64,000 bases of DNA from JAGORM01 sp050255815 (GCA_050255815.1 JBLMVJ010000014.1:1-64000); one strand, 5' to 3'. Shown: positions 8,420-17,711, counted from the first letter of the stretch. The notes: generated from the sequence alone by a model not told the origin. Numbers and translations are program-made.

Positions 8420-10756
8420 ATGTTAGGTTTTGGAAAAAAGAAAGTTGCCAACAAAGCTGCTGCCCCTGTGCCCCCAGGTGTGCCTGTTGCCGGAGTGGCA
8501 ATGCCGCAGGCAAAACCGGGACAAGTTCCGCCAACGCATGGCATATCCCCGGATATCCACAAGCAGCTGGAATCCCTCAAAAAAGGGTCTGTTTCACTGG
8601 TTGATTTAATAGCTCCTTCCTCCGTAGAGGTAGACTTTAAACATATCCGTGTAGGGGATTCTTTTTACCGTTCTTTTATTGTGGTTGATTACCCGCGTGA
8701 AGTTTCCCCCAGCTGGCTTTCCATGCTTATAGACTACAAGGAAACTATGAATGTTTCTATGTTTGTCTATCCGGTTGAAAGCAAAGACATCCTCTCAAAC
8801 CTGAGAAGAAAAATTGCGGAAATGGAAGCAACCATAGAGTCTGACATGAAAAACGGCACGGAACCTGACCCTAAAGTCAGGGCTGCCCTGGAAGACGCGG
8901 TTGCGCTGCGGGAAGAACTGGCGCGGGGCCTGGAACGGTTCTTCCAATTTGGCCTCTATATTACCCTGGCAGCAAAAAGCCTGGATGAGCTGAATAAAAA
9001 AACGAATGAACTTACGGCCCTTCTGGCATCCAACCTTTTAGTCATAAAACCCGCAACTCTCCAGATGGAAGACGGATTTAAAACCACCTTACCCATAGGG
9101 CTGGATAAATTGTTTATTACCCGCAATATGGACACCACTTCCGTAGCCTCCACGTTCCCATTCACGTCTTATGAAATTTCCCACCCTAACGGAATTTTTT
9201 ATGGGGTAAATACCCTCAACAATTCGCTGGTGATTGTAGACCGTTTTTCTTTTGAAAACGCCAACTCCGTGGTTTTTGGAAAGTCCGGCGCCGGAAAATC
9301 TTTCCTGGTGAAGCTGGAAGTCCTGCGCCAGATGATGTTTGACGCTGAAATTCTTATCATAGACCCGGAAGATGAATACAAAACCCTCTGCCATGCACTG
9401 GACGGAGAATATATTTCTTTTTCTAAAGATTCAGAGGTAAAAATTAACCCGTTTGCCCTCCTGTCAGATGACAAAACTGAAGCGCAGTTAGGCATCAAAA
9501 TACTTTCCATGCACTCCCTTTTAAAAACCATGCTGGGGGCTTTTACCCCGACCCAGGAAGCTATCTTGGACCGGTCACTGGTCCTGTGCTACAAGCAAAA
9601 AGGAATCACCCCTGACCCGTCTACCTACGGCAATGAACCGCCTATCCTGGAGGATTTGTACAAGACGCTTCTTAACATGGAAGAACAGGATGCAAAAGAC
9701 CTGGCCTTCCGCCTGGAAAAATATGTAAAAGGCGGTTTTGCCGGACTCCTAAATGAACAAACCAATTATGACGTAAAAAACCAACTGACTGTTTTTTCCA
9801 TTAAGCAGCTGGAAGATGCCCTACGCCCCGTTGCAATGCAGGTAATTCTGGATTTTATCTGGAACCGGGTACGTACCCGGTTGAAGAAACGGATCCTTAT
9901 TGTAGATGAGGCGTGGTACCTGATGAAAAACCAGGACTCCGCTTCATTTTTGCAGGGCATTGCAAAACGCGCCAGAAAATATTACCTGGGGGTTACCACC
10001 CTCACCCAGGACATAGAAGACTTCCTCTCCTCTGATTATGGAAAAGCTATATTGTCAAATTCCTCCATGCAAATTCTGCTGAAACAAAACTCCTCCGAGG
10101 TAGAAACACTGGCGGCAACCCTGAATTTATCAGAAGGGGAAAAACAGTTTTTGCTCACCGCACAGGTGGGGGAAGGCCTTTTGTTTGCCGGGCAAAACCA
10201 CATTACTGCCCAGTTTTTAGCTTCTAATTTTGAGTACCAGATTATCACTTCAAAACCGCAGGATATTATGGAAGAGGAAGAAAAAGGAAAGTCCGGCGCG
10301 CAGGAATTTTTAGATAAACAGAACGTAGGTACGCCGCCTGTCCAGGAAAACCCAAATCCTATTCCGGCTGCAAGTCCAACCACTCCAACTCCGGCCCCAA
10401 TTCCGGTTGCTGAACCTGCTACGTCAACACCTGCACAAACTGCGCCCACTGTCCAACCAATCACGGGCAATCCCGGAACGCCTATCCCTACACCTGAACC
10501 CCCTACCGCCGGTCCAAGCCCTGTTCAGGCTGCTGCTCCAGCACCTGTACCACCTGTCCCTGCAGGAATGCCGCCCGTTGCACAACCGGTTGCACCCCAA
10601 CCCATAGCATCTTCGCCTATATCCCAGCCCAACGTACCACCGGTGCCGGCTATGCCACCTGCTAATCCCAACCCAATTGCACAGGAAGTACCACCTGTCC
10701 AAGGCGTGAACTCTGCAGCCTTAACCCAAACGTCCCAAAACCCTGCTAACGTATAA
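8420..10756 (+). CDS. virB4: VirB4-type secretion ATPase with long proline-rich tail
   Basis: A 778-residue protein. Walker A at about 286-294 (GKSGAGKSF) and Walker B at about 491-497 (ILIVDEAWYLM), with the following GITTLTQD-like motif (GVTTLTQDIEDFL), identify the VirB4/TraC/CagE ATPase family. Residues about 645-778 are a Pro/Ala/Thr-rich low-complexity tail, longer than usual. VirB4 hexamers power pilus assembly and substrate transfer at the inner membrane. It is the only secretion ATPase in the window; no VirB11 or VirD4 is seen. It is flanked by PrgI and VirB4-N genes upstream and the giant membrane protein 12 bases downstream. Confidence 0.9.
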   Translation: MLGFGKKKVANKAAAPVPPGVPVAGVAMPQAKPGQVPPTHGISPDIHKQLESLKKGSVSLVDLIAPSSVEVDFKHIRVGDSFYRSFIVVDYPREVSPSWLSMLIDYKETMNVSMFVYPVESKDILSNLRRKIAEMEATIESDMKNGTEPDPKVRAALEDAVALREELARGLERFFQFGLYITLAAKSLDELNKKTNELTALLASNLLVIKPATLQMEDGFKTTLPIGLDKLFITRNMDTTSVASTFPFTSYEISHPNGIFYGVNTLNNSLVIVDRFSFENANSVVFGKSGAGKSFLVKLEVLRQMMFDAEILIIDPEDEYKTLCHALDGEYISFSKDSEVKINPFALLSDDKTEAQLGIKILSMHSLLKTMLGAFTPTQEAILDRSLVLCYKQKGITPDPSTYGNEPPILEDLYKTLLNMEEQDAKDLAFRLEKYVKGGFAGLLNEQTNYDVKNQLTVFSIKQLEDALRPVAMQVILDFIWNRVRTRLKKRILIVDEAWYLMKNQDSASFLQGIAKRARKYYLGVTTLTQDIEDFLSSDYGKAILSNSSMQILLKQNSSEVETLAATLNLSEGEKQFLLTAQVGEGLLFAGQNHITAQFLASNFEYQIITSKPQDIMEEEEKGKSGAQEFLDKQNVGTPPVQENPNPIPAASPTTPTPAPIPVAEPATSTPAQTAPTVQPITGNPGTPIPTPEPPTAGPSPVQAAAPAPVPPVPAGMPPVAQPVAPQPIASSPISQPNVPPVPAMPPANPNPIAQEVPPVQGVNSAALTQTSQNPANV

Positions 10757-10768
10757 CTATAAAGAGCT

Positions 10769-13132
10769 ATGGATGACGCACTTGAACACCAAAAAAAAAG
10801 CGCGCAGCTTGCTTCAGCCTTTATAAAAGACCACCCCACTAGCGGCATAAAAACTCCGTCTGACCTATACCGCCACATGCAAAATAACCCGGGAGAAGTA
10901 GAAACCTGGGTCCAAAATAAAACAGATATCCCCATAGAGCATAGGACGGTACAGGAGCTGGCTTCAGCTTTTCAAGCTGCAGAAAGCTTAAGCCAAATCC
11001 ACCTGCCGGCCCCTGCGCAAGAAGAGGGGACAAACAAAGAACAATTAGGGTTAGCGGGTGCGTTATTTTCCGGTTTTGCTCCTTTTCTTCCTGACACTAA
11101 TGTGAAACTGGCAGAATATGCTATGACCCAAGCTGCACCAGATGTAAACCTTTATGATTTTGTCCCTTCAGAAATTAAAAATGACCCTGACTTCCAGGCG
11201 GAATTAAAGCAACTGCGGGATACCGCAATAGAAGATATTAGAAGTGAACATAGAGGAAGACATTTAAACAATAAGCAGATAGAAGAGCGCCTGGGGGAAC
11301 TCCATAGGGATTTTGCAAAAGAAGCATTTGAAAAATATAACGGGACGGCAGACCGGGCAGAGAAAATACGCAGCGCACGGGAAAACGACATTTATATTAA
11401 AGATGCGAACGGAAGGATTGTTGGGGAAAAAGTTTTTAAGGACAAAAAAAACAAAATAAACCCCACCATGGACCCCGTCTACCTTTCTTACCAGGCCCAA
11501 AAAAGAGCTGCTGTTGCCCGGGCACTGGAAAAACGGAAAGAAGACAAGAAAAACGGGGTAAAACAAAAGTTTAGTGATGAACAGCTAAGGACAATAGTTG
11601 AGCTGGAGTATGACAACCACTTTGCCGCCCTTTTCCCTGAAAAAGCAGCCGCTTATGCAAAGGCTGATGACAACATGAAATATTCCATGAAGGTTATGGG
11701 CAAGGCTGAGAAAAAAATTCAAAAAAGGGAGACAAAAACTGCAAAACAAGAGAAAAAAAAGAAAACAGCACACGAATACCAGGATGTGTGGAATAAGCAA
11801 AAAGTTTCACAGGCTGTATTAAAGGGGTATGATCCGTTTGGTCTTTTTAAAAAAATCAGAGATGCAAAGATCTGGCAAGCAAGGCCCTGGAAAACAACTG
11901 ACAAAAATCAACCCAATAAAGCGGTGTTTAAAAAAAACGCACAAGGTGAAACAACGGTAGACGCGGTAAAGTCTACGTCCAGAAAAGTTTTTGAGACTAC
12001 CCCCAGGAGCCCAAGGCCAACCCAGGCGTGGTCCGGGTATGGAAGCGGAGGCTCTTCCGGAAATAATTTTATATGGAACCGTTTCTTCTCAAACCCAATA
12101 GGAAAACTCAACAAACAGCTTGGGAGAAAAATTGGAAACCGCGTTTTTGAAAAAGCTGCCTCAACGGTTGCTAAAAACGTAGGAAAAAAATTAGCCACTC
12201 AAGCAGCAAAACAGATAGCCAAAAGGGGAGCCCAGGAGGCAGCCACTGCCCTTCTGGCTAATCCGGTATCCTTAGTGGTTATAGGAATTATTTTATTAGT
12301 TCTATTAGTTATCATGATGATTGTAGTTACGCTTTTAAAATCAGGTGGGGGGGATTCAGATTTTCAACTCATGGGAAACACGCCCCCCGGAGGAGGCGCT
12401 CCCGGAAGCAGCAAAAACCCTATTCCCGGCTTTACGCTTACCAAGGCGGTGGACAAATCATCTTCTACGTATCCTGAGCCTATCACCTATACCATTACGT
12501 TTTCCTACACCCCTACCTCCGGCGCCACCATACAACTTTCAGATATTACTATTTACGACAAACTCCCTGCCAATGTCACCTATGTAGAGTCTTCAGGTGT
12601 TTCCGTTTTTGATTCTTCAACCAACACGGTCTCCTGGAAGCTCTCAGATGCTGCCAATACCAGCCCCCTCACTTTAAAGGTCACCCCTAACCAAGATGCT
12701 ATTATCATCAACAACTCTGCGTACGCAACCGCCCAAGCAGTTACCGGAGGGCAGCCGCCCTCTTCTTCCCAACCCAGCTCGTCTGACTGCGGGCACTATT
12801 CGCTTACCAGTCCGCTGGCCAACTATGGCGACCCAAACTGCAATTTCACCAAAGACCAACTCTATACACTTCTTGTAAGCCAGGATCCGCAAAACGCAGA
12901 CTACTGGTATGCAAAAATAGTGCCGTGCGAATCCGGCTATGACCCCAACGCCTACCTGGCAGCTTCAGCCAGCGGTGCCGGAGCGTATGGTTTGTTCCAG
13001 ATGAACCCCACTGGGCGCGGAAATGGGGAGTATGATGCCGGAAGCGTAGAATGGCCCACGCAAATCAGCAATGCTATAAATTATAATAGTAAGGTAATAG
13101 GCGGAAGTTTTAACTACTGGGCGTGTAAATAA
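10769..13132 (+). CDS. Giant T4SS-associated membrane protein with DUF11-like and lytic transglycosylase-like domains
   Basis: A 787-residue protein. Residues 1-490 are hydrophilic, Lys-rich and partly coiled coil, and would be cytosolic. One strong transmembrane helix lies at about 497-522. Outside follow a DUF11-type beta domain (about 553-655, with KAVDKSSSTYPEPITYTITF) and a C-terminal transglycosylase SLT-like domain (about 700-787). The latter has the catalytic Glu in PCESGYDPN and the GAYGLFQMNP motif. It resembles VirB1-type hydrolases in function, joined to a VirB6/VirB8-sized scaffold. It could open the cell wall for the pilus; that is inference from domains and the operon. Confidence 0.72.
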   Translation: MDDALEHQKKSAQLASAFIKDHPTSGIKTPSDLYRHMQNNPGEVETWVQNKTDIPIEHRTVQELASAFQAAESLSQIHLPAPAQEEGTNKEQLGLAGALFSGFAPFLPDTNVKLAEYAMTQAAPDVNLYDFVPSEIKNDPDFQAELKQLRDTAIEDIRSEHRGRHLNNKQIEERLGELHRDFAKEAFEKYNGTADRAEKIRSARENDIYIKDANGRIVGEKVFKDKKNKINPTMDPVYLSYQAQKRAAVARALEKRKEDKKNGVKQKFSDEQLRTIVELEYDNHFAALFPEKAAAYAKADDNMKYSMKVMGKAEKKIQKRETKTAKQEKKKKTAHEYQDVWNKQKVSQAVLKGYDPFGLFKKIRDAKIWQARPWKTTDKNQPNKAVFKKNAQGETTVDAVKSTSRKVFETTPRSPRPTQAWSGYGSGGSSGNNFIWNRFFSNPIGKLNKQLGRKIGNRVFEKAASTVAKNVGKKLATQAAKQIAKRGAQEAATALLANPVSLVVIGIILLVLLVIMMIVVTLLKSGGGDSDFQLMGNTPPGGGAPGSSKNPIPGFTLTKAVDKSSSTYPEPITYTITFSYTPTSGATIQLSDITIYDKLPANVTYVESSGVSVFDSSTNTVSWKLSDAANTSPLTLKVTPNQDAIIINNSAYATAQAVTGGQPPSSSQPSSSDCGHYSLTSPLANYGDPNCNFTKDQLYTLLVSQDPQNADYWYAKIVPCESGYDPNAYLAASASGAGAYGLFQMNPTGRGNGEYDAGSVEWPTQISNAINYNSKVIGGSFNYWACK

Positions 13133-13141
13133 AGGTAAAAA

Positions 13142-13675
13142 ATGAAAACATTATTATTTGCTTTTACTGCTTTTTTTGCTGTAGTCCTTATCATTAGCCT
13201 ATTCCTTTTGTTCCAATCCATGCAATCCAAGTCCGTAAACCCTACCAATCCTACGGTTACCGCCCCTACCCCCATAGAAGCCCCTTCCTCAAAATTTAAC
13301 AAACCACAAGTCCCCTATAATGGAACCAAGACAGACCAACTAATTGACTCCATGAAGAACAGAAAAACACTTTCAGACGCTGGCGCGGCAGCAAAAGAAA
13401 AATTAAAAACCTCCCTTCAGGGAAAATCCGGCACCCTTTATGAATCTTCACAGGTCCTGCTGGAATACGTTTCTTCCCCTGATTTATTCCAGGCTCAAAT
13501 TAAAACCATCAATATTTCTTCCGCAAAACAGGAGGCGGTAAACTGGCTCATGTCACAGGGTTTTACCTCCTCTGATATGTGTGTTTTACCGTTAAGCTTC
13601 TATCTTCTGCAAAGCTTAAAGCCGCAGCTAAGTCAGATGGGAACCGTATTTAACCCGTTGCCGGAAGGCTGCTAA
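13142..13675 (+). CDS. Membrane-anchored exported protein, T4SS operon, unknown family
   Basis: A 177-residue protein. An N-terminal uncleaved anchor (about residues 3-25) is followed by a Pro/Thr/Ser-rich stalk and a small domain of about 110 residues ending in LPEGC. The end resembles that of the 236-residue protein two genes downstream (an acidic PD(L/I)F start and a KQ-(E/D)-x-x-x-(N/D)-W helix), so the two may share a domain. It lies 9 bases after the transglycosylase gene and 2 bases before the CHAP gene, so co-translation is likely. Confidence 0.55.
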   Translation: MKTLLFAFTAFFAVVLIISLFLLFQSMQSKSVNPTNPTVTAPTPIEAPSSKFNKPQVPYNGTKTDQLIDSMKNRKTLSDAGAAAKEKLKTSLQGKSGTLYESSQVLLEYVSSPDLFQAQIKTINISSAKQEAVNWLMSQGFTSSDMCVLPLSFYLLQSLKPQLSQMGTVFNPLPEGC

Positions 13676-13677
13676 TT

Positions 13678-14325
13678 ATGAAAAAAATTGCAACATTGCT
13701 CATAGGATTTTTGTTTATACTTTCCGGTTCCCAACCTGTCTTTGCCCAGCAACGGACTGACAGCAATATGGTCACTACAAAAGTTGGGAATCCGGTGAGC
13801 ACCACGTCTACCATAGCCAGTGCTGCAATGGATTTGGCAACCACGGTAGGGGCCGCATGCGGCGGGAAGGTACAGGGTGCAAATATTTCCTGTCTCCAGG
13901 GCCTTTCCTTCAGCAGCGTCTCTTATCCGGATAGTGCTATCCAACAACTCTCAAATTCCGCATTGGCTTATTACTGCAAAGACTCTGACCCCAGCCTGGG
14001 CACCTGCCTGCAGTGTGTTGGGTTTGTCCAGGCGGCCGTTATGGGCGCTACCGGCTCTGTTTTAAATAATGGAGGAAATGCAAAAGATTATGCAACCAAA
14101 ATCCCATCGGGTTACCAGTATTATACGGTGGGTGGTGGCACTGATATCCAGGAAGGTGATATCATAATTAAAACCGGAGGCGATTTTGGCCACATTGCGG
14201 TAGTAGTGCAAGTATACAGCCAGACCGCTATAAAAGTGGCAGAGGCTAATTTCAACTATGGTGGTGAGGTGGGAACAAATGACACCGCCACCGCCCTCTG
14301 GCAAGGCTTTTTAAGAAAACAATGA
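13678..14325 (+). CDS. Secreted CHAP-domain peptidoglycan amidase/peptidase
   Basis: A 215-residue protein with a signal peptide (residues 1-24, ending in VFAQ). The C-terminal half fits a CHAP (NlpC/P60-like) domain: Cys in CLQCVGFVQ and His in DFGHIAVVVQ as catalytic pair, with GDIIIK between them. CHAP enzymes cut peptide bridges in peptidoglycan. With the transglycosylase domain upstream it would give the system both glycan and peptide hydrolases. It overlaps the next gene by four bases (ATGA). Confidence 0.75.
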   Translation: MKKIATLLIGFLFILSGSQPVFAQQRTDSNMVTTKVGNPVSTTSTIASAAMDLATTVGAACGGKVQGANISCLQGLSFSSVSYPDSAIQQLSNSALAYYCKDSDPSLGTCLQCVGFVQAAVMGATGSVLNNGGNAKDYATKIPSGYQYYTVGGGTDIQEGDIIIKTGGDFGHIAVVVQVYSQTAIKVAEANFNYGGEVGTNDTATALWQGFLRKQ

Positions 14326-15032
14326 ATACCAGAACCATTATTTTTGCAGCAACAGCAAGCCTTCTTGTGCTGGTTGTTATTGTCTTGTTTTTTATTTTCT
14401 CTTTTAAAACCGCCCCAAACACTCCTCCCAGCGGACAAGCCCCTGTCCCGACAACTGAAGACATTACCGGATCGCCTTCTCTTTTAGGTTTTCGATTAAT
14501 CAAGGTTACCCCTGCAAATAACGCGTCCGGCATAAGCGTCAACACCCCCATTTCTTTTGAGTTTAATAAACCGGTTGCTGATACCTCCCCTGCCATAACT
14601 TTTACCCCCCAGACCAATTCCACGTATTCTTTTTCTCAAAACGTCCTTCTTATAACCCCTTCCTCCGCGCTTCTTCCTGCTACCGGCTATACCGTAACAG
14701 TAAACCTGGGCGGACAAACGTTCTTTACAGTCTTTAACACTACCGGTCCCGCCCCGACTATTGGTAAAAGCACGCTTCCTACCGGACAGGCCCAACAAGA
14801 CCAAGAATATCTAAAAGCTAACCGGCCAGACATATTTATTTCTAATTATGTTCCATATCAGGGATCCACCTTTTCCGTTACCAGTGGCTATTCTACCGGC
14901 CAGGACCGGTTTATTTTTACGGTAACTGCTAAAAACACCGGAGTAAACGTAAAACAGGATTTTCTGGATTGGGCAAAAAGCAAGGGGTTAAATGACGCGC
15001 AGGCGGGCCAACTATTAGTAACTTATAAATAG
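14322..15032 (+). CDS. Membrane-anchored protein with bacterial Ig-like (Big_5) domain
   Basis: A 236-residue protein. It has an N-terminal transmembrane anchor (about residues 7-28). Residues about 60-140 look like an Ig-like Big_5 domain (VTPANNASGISVNTPISFEF is its typical opening). Residues about 155-236 form a small domain like the end of the 177-residue protein at 13142. The Ig-like part would stand outside the membrane. It is the last gene of the secretion operon and meets dnaN tail to tail, 11 bases apart, with no clear terminator hairpin. Confidence 0.6.
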   Translation: MNTRTIIFAATASLLVLVVIVLFFIFSFKTAPNTPPSGQAPVPTTEDITGSPSLLGFRLIKVTPANNASGISVNTPISFEFNKPVADTSPAITFTPQTNSTYSFSQNVLLITPSSALLPATGYTVTVNLGGQTFFTVFNTTGPAPTIGKSTLPTGQAQQDQEYLKANRPDIFISNYVPYQGSTFSVTSGYSTGQDRFIFTVTAKNTGVNVKQDFLDWAKSKGLNDAQAGQLLVTYK

Positions 15033-15043
15033 TGGGGGACCTA

Positions 15044-16147
15044 CTAATCCTGCACCCGGACGGGCATGATAACGTGCAGAAAGTTTTTATCTTCCGGAAT
15101 CTCCAGTTGTGCGGGGTCAAAGGCACTATTTATCCGTATCACTACTTGTTTTTCAGAAATGTTTTTCAAAAAATCCTGGAGGAATTTAATATTAAAAGCT
15201 ATAGACACATCCTCCCCTTTTTGGAGGCAGTCAATTTGCGCGTCTGCTTCCCCCAAAGAACTGGGGTTTGCTTTCAGCTCCAACACGCCATTGGTGGCGC
15301 TGAGGTTCACCACGTTAGCGTTTTCCCTGGCAAACACTGATACCGTACGTAGGCTCTTAACCAGGCTTTCTTTATCAACGGTAAGCGCTGTTTTTAACTC
15401 TTTTGGCAACACCCGTTCATAATCGGGATAAGACCCTTCAATAAGGCGGCCTATCAATAACACGTTAGGAGCCTCCAGAATGGCCTGGTTATTTTGCGGA
15501 TGTATGTAGAGCGTTATTTTATCTGCTTCCTTGAGGGAAAGGCCTTCTGAGACAAGGCGCTGGGAAATGGTTACCCCAGAGAGTGCTATTCCCTCTCCGG
15601 CTCCCGTGTTTTTCTTTAAAGAAAGCCTGAATCCGTCTGTTGCCACCATGTCTACCCCTCCTTCTTTTTTTGCAATGTGTACCCCGGTTAGGTGCGGCCT
15701 GGATTCATCCTGGGAGACCGCATAGACCAGTTTTCCAAAAATATCTGCAAATCCCGCTCCCGTAAATTCTGCAGCCCTCTCCCCTTTCTCCTCAAAAAGT
15801 TTTGGGAATTCTTCTTTTGGCAGGCTTTGGAAGGAAAAAGAGTTGCTATTGGTCTTTAAAACCAGCGTGTCTTTTTCCTGGGAAAGAGAGGTTTTTTCAT
15901 GAGGTAAAGAGGCAAGGATTTCCAGAATTTGTTTTCCGGGAACCAATACTCCCCCTTCTTCTTCTGTCTTTGCCGGAATTTTTACCCGTACCCCAAACTC
16001 TAGGTCTGTTGCCGAAAGGACAAGCCCGTCTCCTGTAGCCTCCAAGAGAACGCTGCTTAAAACGGGGATTTGTGCATGGGGAGACAATACCCTTCCCAAC
16101 AACCCTATAAAGGGTTGTATGTTTTCTGACAAGAAGTTTACTTTCAT
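15044..16147 (-). CDS. dnaN: DNA polymerase III beta subunit (sliding clamp)
   Basis: A 367-residue protein of normal length for the family. The three-domain clamp pattern is visible: MKVNFLSENIQPFI at the start, LVYAVSQDESRPHLTGVHI in the middle and LHVIMPVRVQD at the end, close to the conserved VMPMR C terminus. It tethers DNA polymerase III to DNA. It follows dnaA on the same strand after 165 bp, the classical dnaA-dnaN order. It has its own promoter carrying a near DnaA box. Confidence 0.95.
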   Translation of the reverse strand: MKVNFLSENIQPFIGLLGRVLSPHAQIPVLSSVLLEATGDGLVLSATDLEFGVRVKIPAKTEEEGGVLVPGKQILEILASLPHEKTSLSQEKDTLVLKTNSNSFSFQSLPKEEFPKLFEEKGERAAEFTGAGFADIFGKLVYAVSQDESRPHLTGVHIAKKEGGVDMVATDGFRLSLKKNTGAGEGIALSGVTISQRLVSEGLSLKEADKITLYIHPQNNQAILEAPNVLLIGRLIEGSYPDYERVLPKELKTALTVDKESLVKSLRTVSVFARENANVVNLSATNGVLELKANPSSLGEADAQIDCLQKGEDVSIAFNIKFLQDFLKNISEKQVVIRINSAFDPAQLEIPEDKNFLHVIMPVRVQD

Positions 16148-16170
16148 ATATATCTATTAGAAACAGTAGT

Positions 16171-16199
16171 AGTATATAGGGATAAGTGGATAAAAGCAA
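16171..16199 (-). promoter_or_regulatory. dnaN promoter with near DnaA box in the spacer
   Basis: Minus strand: TTGCTT (16194-16199), 17 bp, TATACT (16171-16176). A one-mismatch DnaA box fills 16185-16193 between them, so DnaA binding should block or modulate this promoter. Confidence 0.55.
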
Positions 16200-16218
16200 C
16201 GGATGCTGCGTAGAAAAA

Positions 16219-16227
16219 TGTGGATAA
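16219..16227 (-). promoter_or_regulatory. DnaA box (exact TTATCCACA)
   Basis: The plus strand reads TGTGGATAA, the exact complement of the consensus DnaA box, in the dnaA-dnaN gap. Confidence 0.7.
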
Positions 16228-16312
16228 ATCAGGGAAAACTAAGTTAATAAGATGTTTACTATTTTATTACCGCACTTTTACAAAAATCTTACACAAACTT
16301 TTCCACCGGTTA

Positions 16313-17692
16313 TCAGTTGCTTTCCGTCATTTTTCCTCTCAAGTAAGAAAGCTCTTCCTTAAGGCGCTCCTCTTTTTCCAGTAAAGACTTAACCTTATCC
16401 ACCCCATGCATAATGGTAGTATGGTCCCTTCCCCCCAAAAGGTTGCCAATCTCTGCAAGGGGCAGCTTTACCTCTTCTTTTAAGAGGTACATGCAAACGT
16501 GCCGGGGTTTAACCAGGACGGCATCCCGCTTGCTCCCCTTTAATTGTGTAGGTTTAATATTATAGAATTCGCACACCACCTCTATAACCGTGTCTGGGTG
16601 AAGGAATTTTGATTTTTCCTTTTGTTTTCCCAAAAGGGATAGTATATCCACTTCTGTCACCTCCTGTTTATTAGTAGCCAGCTTAAAAGAAGAAAGCCGC
16701 AGCAAGAAGCCCTCCAGGGCGCGAGTATCCTCTATTTTATCCGCAACCAACTTAGCGTCTTCCGTAGAAAGTATGACCCCAAATTTTTTAGCCTTTAACA
16801 GGAGGATGGCGCATCTCATTTCAAAATCCGGCGGTTGGATATCTACGGTAAGGCCTCCCTCAAACCGTGAGGCAAGCCTGGCCTCAATTTTTTTTAGCTC
16901 GGATGGCGGCCTATCAGACGAAAACACAATCTGTCCCCCATTATCTATAAGGACATTAAACGTATGGAACAACTCTTCCTGTACCTTGTCTTTTCCGGTT
17001 AGAAACTGGATATCATCTAACAACAAGAGGTCTGTTTGCCTAAACTTCCGCCTGAGGCTGGAGGTGTTTTTCTCCAAAATTGCCTCTACCACCTCATTGG
17101 TAAACTCCTCTGTTGTGAGGTAAAGGATTTTTGCGTGGGGGTTATCTGCAACCACCTTATTTGCAATAGAATGCATAAGATGCGTCTTTCCCACTCCTAC
17201 CGTTCCGTATAAAAACAACGGATTATATTTTTTCCCCGGGTCCTTTGCAACCGCCATAGCTGCGGTGTAGGCAAGCTGGTTGCTATCTGAAACCGCAAGC
17301 GTCTCAAACTGGTATTCCGCCTTAACCCGCAGGAGAGATTTAGGTTTTATTTCCGGCTTAGGCGCAAAAAGCGTGCCCTCCGCCTCTTTTTTGGGCGCTT
17401 CAGTAGTTTTTTTCCGGGAAAAAGAAAATACCACACTGCAGCTTTGCCCTGTTTTTTTGTCCAGGATGGTTTTAATTAGTGCGGAATACTTCTTCTCTAT
17501 CTGGTCCGCTATGATAAAGGTGGGAACCGAAACGGTTGCAATGTTGCCACTCAGGGATTCCAGGTGCGTTTGTTTAAAATAGGTAATATACGTTCCTTTA
17601 GAAACTTCAAGTTGAATTTCCGCCAGAACGTTTTCCCAGACCGTATCTTTATCAAGGGCCAATGAGGCATCAGTATCCATAGGGAAAAACAA
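16313..17692 (-). CDS. dnaA: Chromosomal replication initiator DnaA
   Basis: A 459-residue protein. Domain I is at the start (VWENVLAEIQLEVSKGTYITY), followed by a Lys/Pro linker. The AAA+ core has Walker A at about 163-170 (GTVGVGKTHL) and Walker B at about 222-227 (LLLLDDIQFL). Domain IV carries the signature GGRDHTTIMH near residue 420 for DnaA-box binding. An in-frame ATG four codons later (MDTDAS) is an alternative start. It opens replication origins and regulates genes. Its promoter contains an exact DnaA box, suggesting autoregulation. Confidence 0.97.
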   Translation of the reverse strand: MFFPMDTDASLALDKDTVWENVLAEIQLEVSKGTYITYFKQTHLESLSGNIATVSVPTFIIADQIEKKYSALIKTILDKKTGQSCSVVFSFSRKKTTEAPKKEAEGTLFAPKPEIKPKSLLRVKAEYQFETLAVSDSNQLAYTAAMAVAKDPGKKYNPLFLYGTVGVGKTHLMHSIANKVVADNPHAKILYLTTEEFTNEVVEAILEKNTSSLRRKFRQTDLLLLDDIQFLTGKDKVQEELFHTFNVLIDNGGQIVFSSDRPPSELKKIEARLASRFEGGLTVDIQPPDFEMRCAILLLKAKKFGVILSTEDAKLVADKIEDTRALEGFLLRLSSFKLATNKQEVTEVDILSLLGKQKEKSKFLHPDTVIEVVCEFYNIKPTQLKGSKRDAVLVKPRHVCMYLLKEEVKLPLAEIGNLLGGRDHTTIMHGVDKVKSLLEKEERLKEELSYLRGKMTESN

Positions 17693-17711
17693 GGCTTAGA
17701 GCAGGAATCAA

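Larger units (their letters stand above)
16148..16312. other. dnaA-dnaN intergenic region with DnaA boxes, possible origin element
   Basis: 165 bases between dnaA and dnaN. A perfect DnaA box (TTATCCACA on the minus strand) lies at 16219-16227, a one-mismatch box at 16185-16193 and a two-mismatch box at 16299-16307 (TTTTCCACC). The stretch 16230-16290 is AT-rich. This could be an origin or only autoregulatory sites; a genome-wide GC skew would decide. Confidence 0.35.

Noticed and set aside
11585..11904. Minus-strand reading frames under the giant membrane protein gene
   Set aside because: They are Phe/Leu/Cys-rich shadows of Lys/Glu-rich coding sequence and have no promoter or start context.
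1525..15032. Integrative conjugative element
   Set aside because: No relaxase, coupling protein or adjacent integrase, no att repeats; the only recombinase (30942) looks like a housekeeping Xer 16 kb away, and the locus borders dnaN/dnaA.
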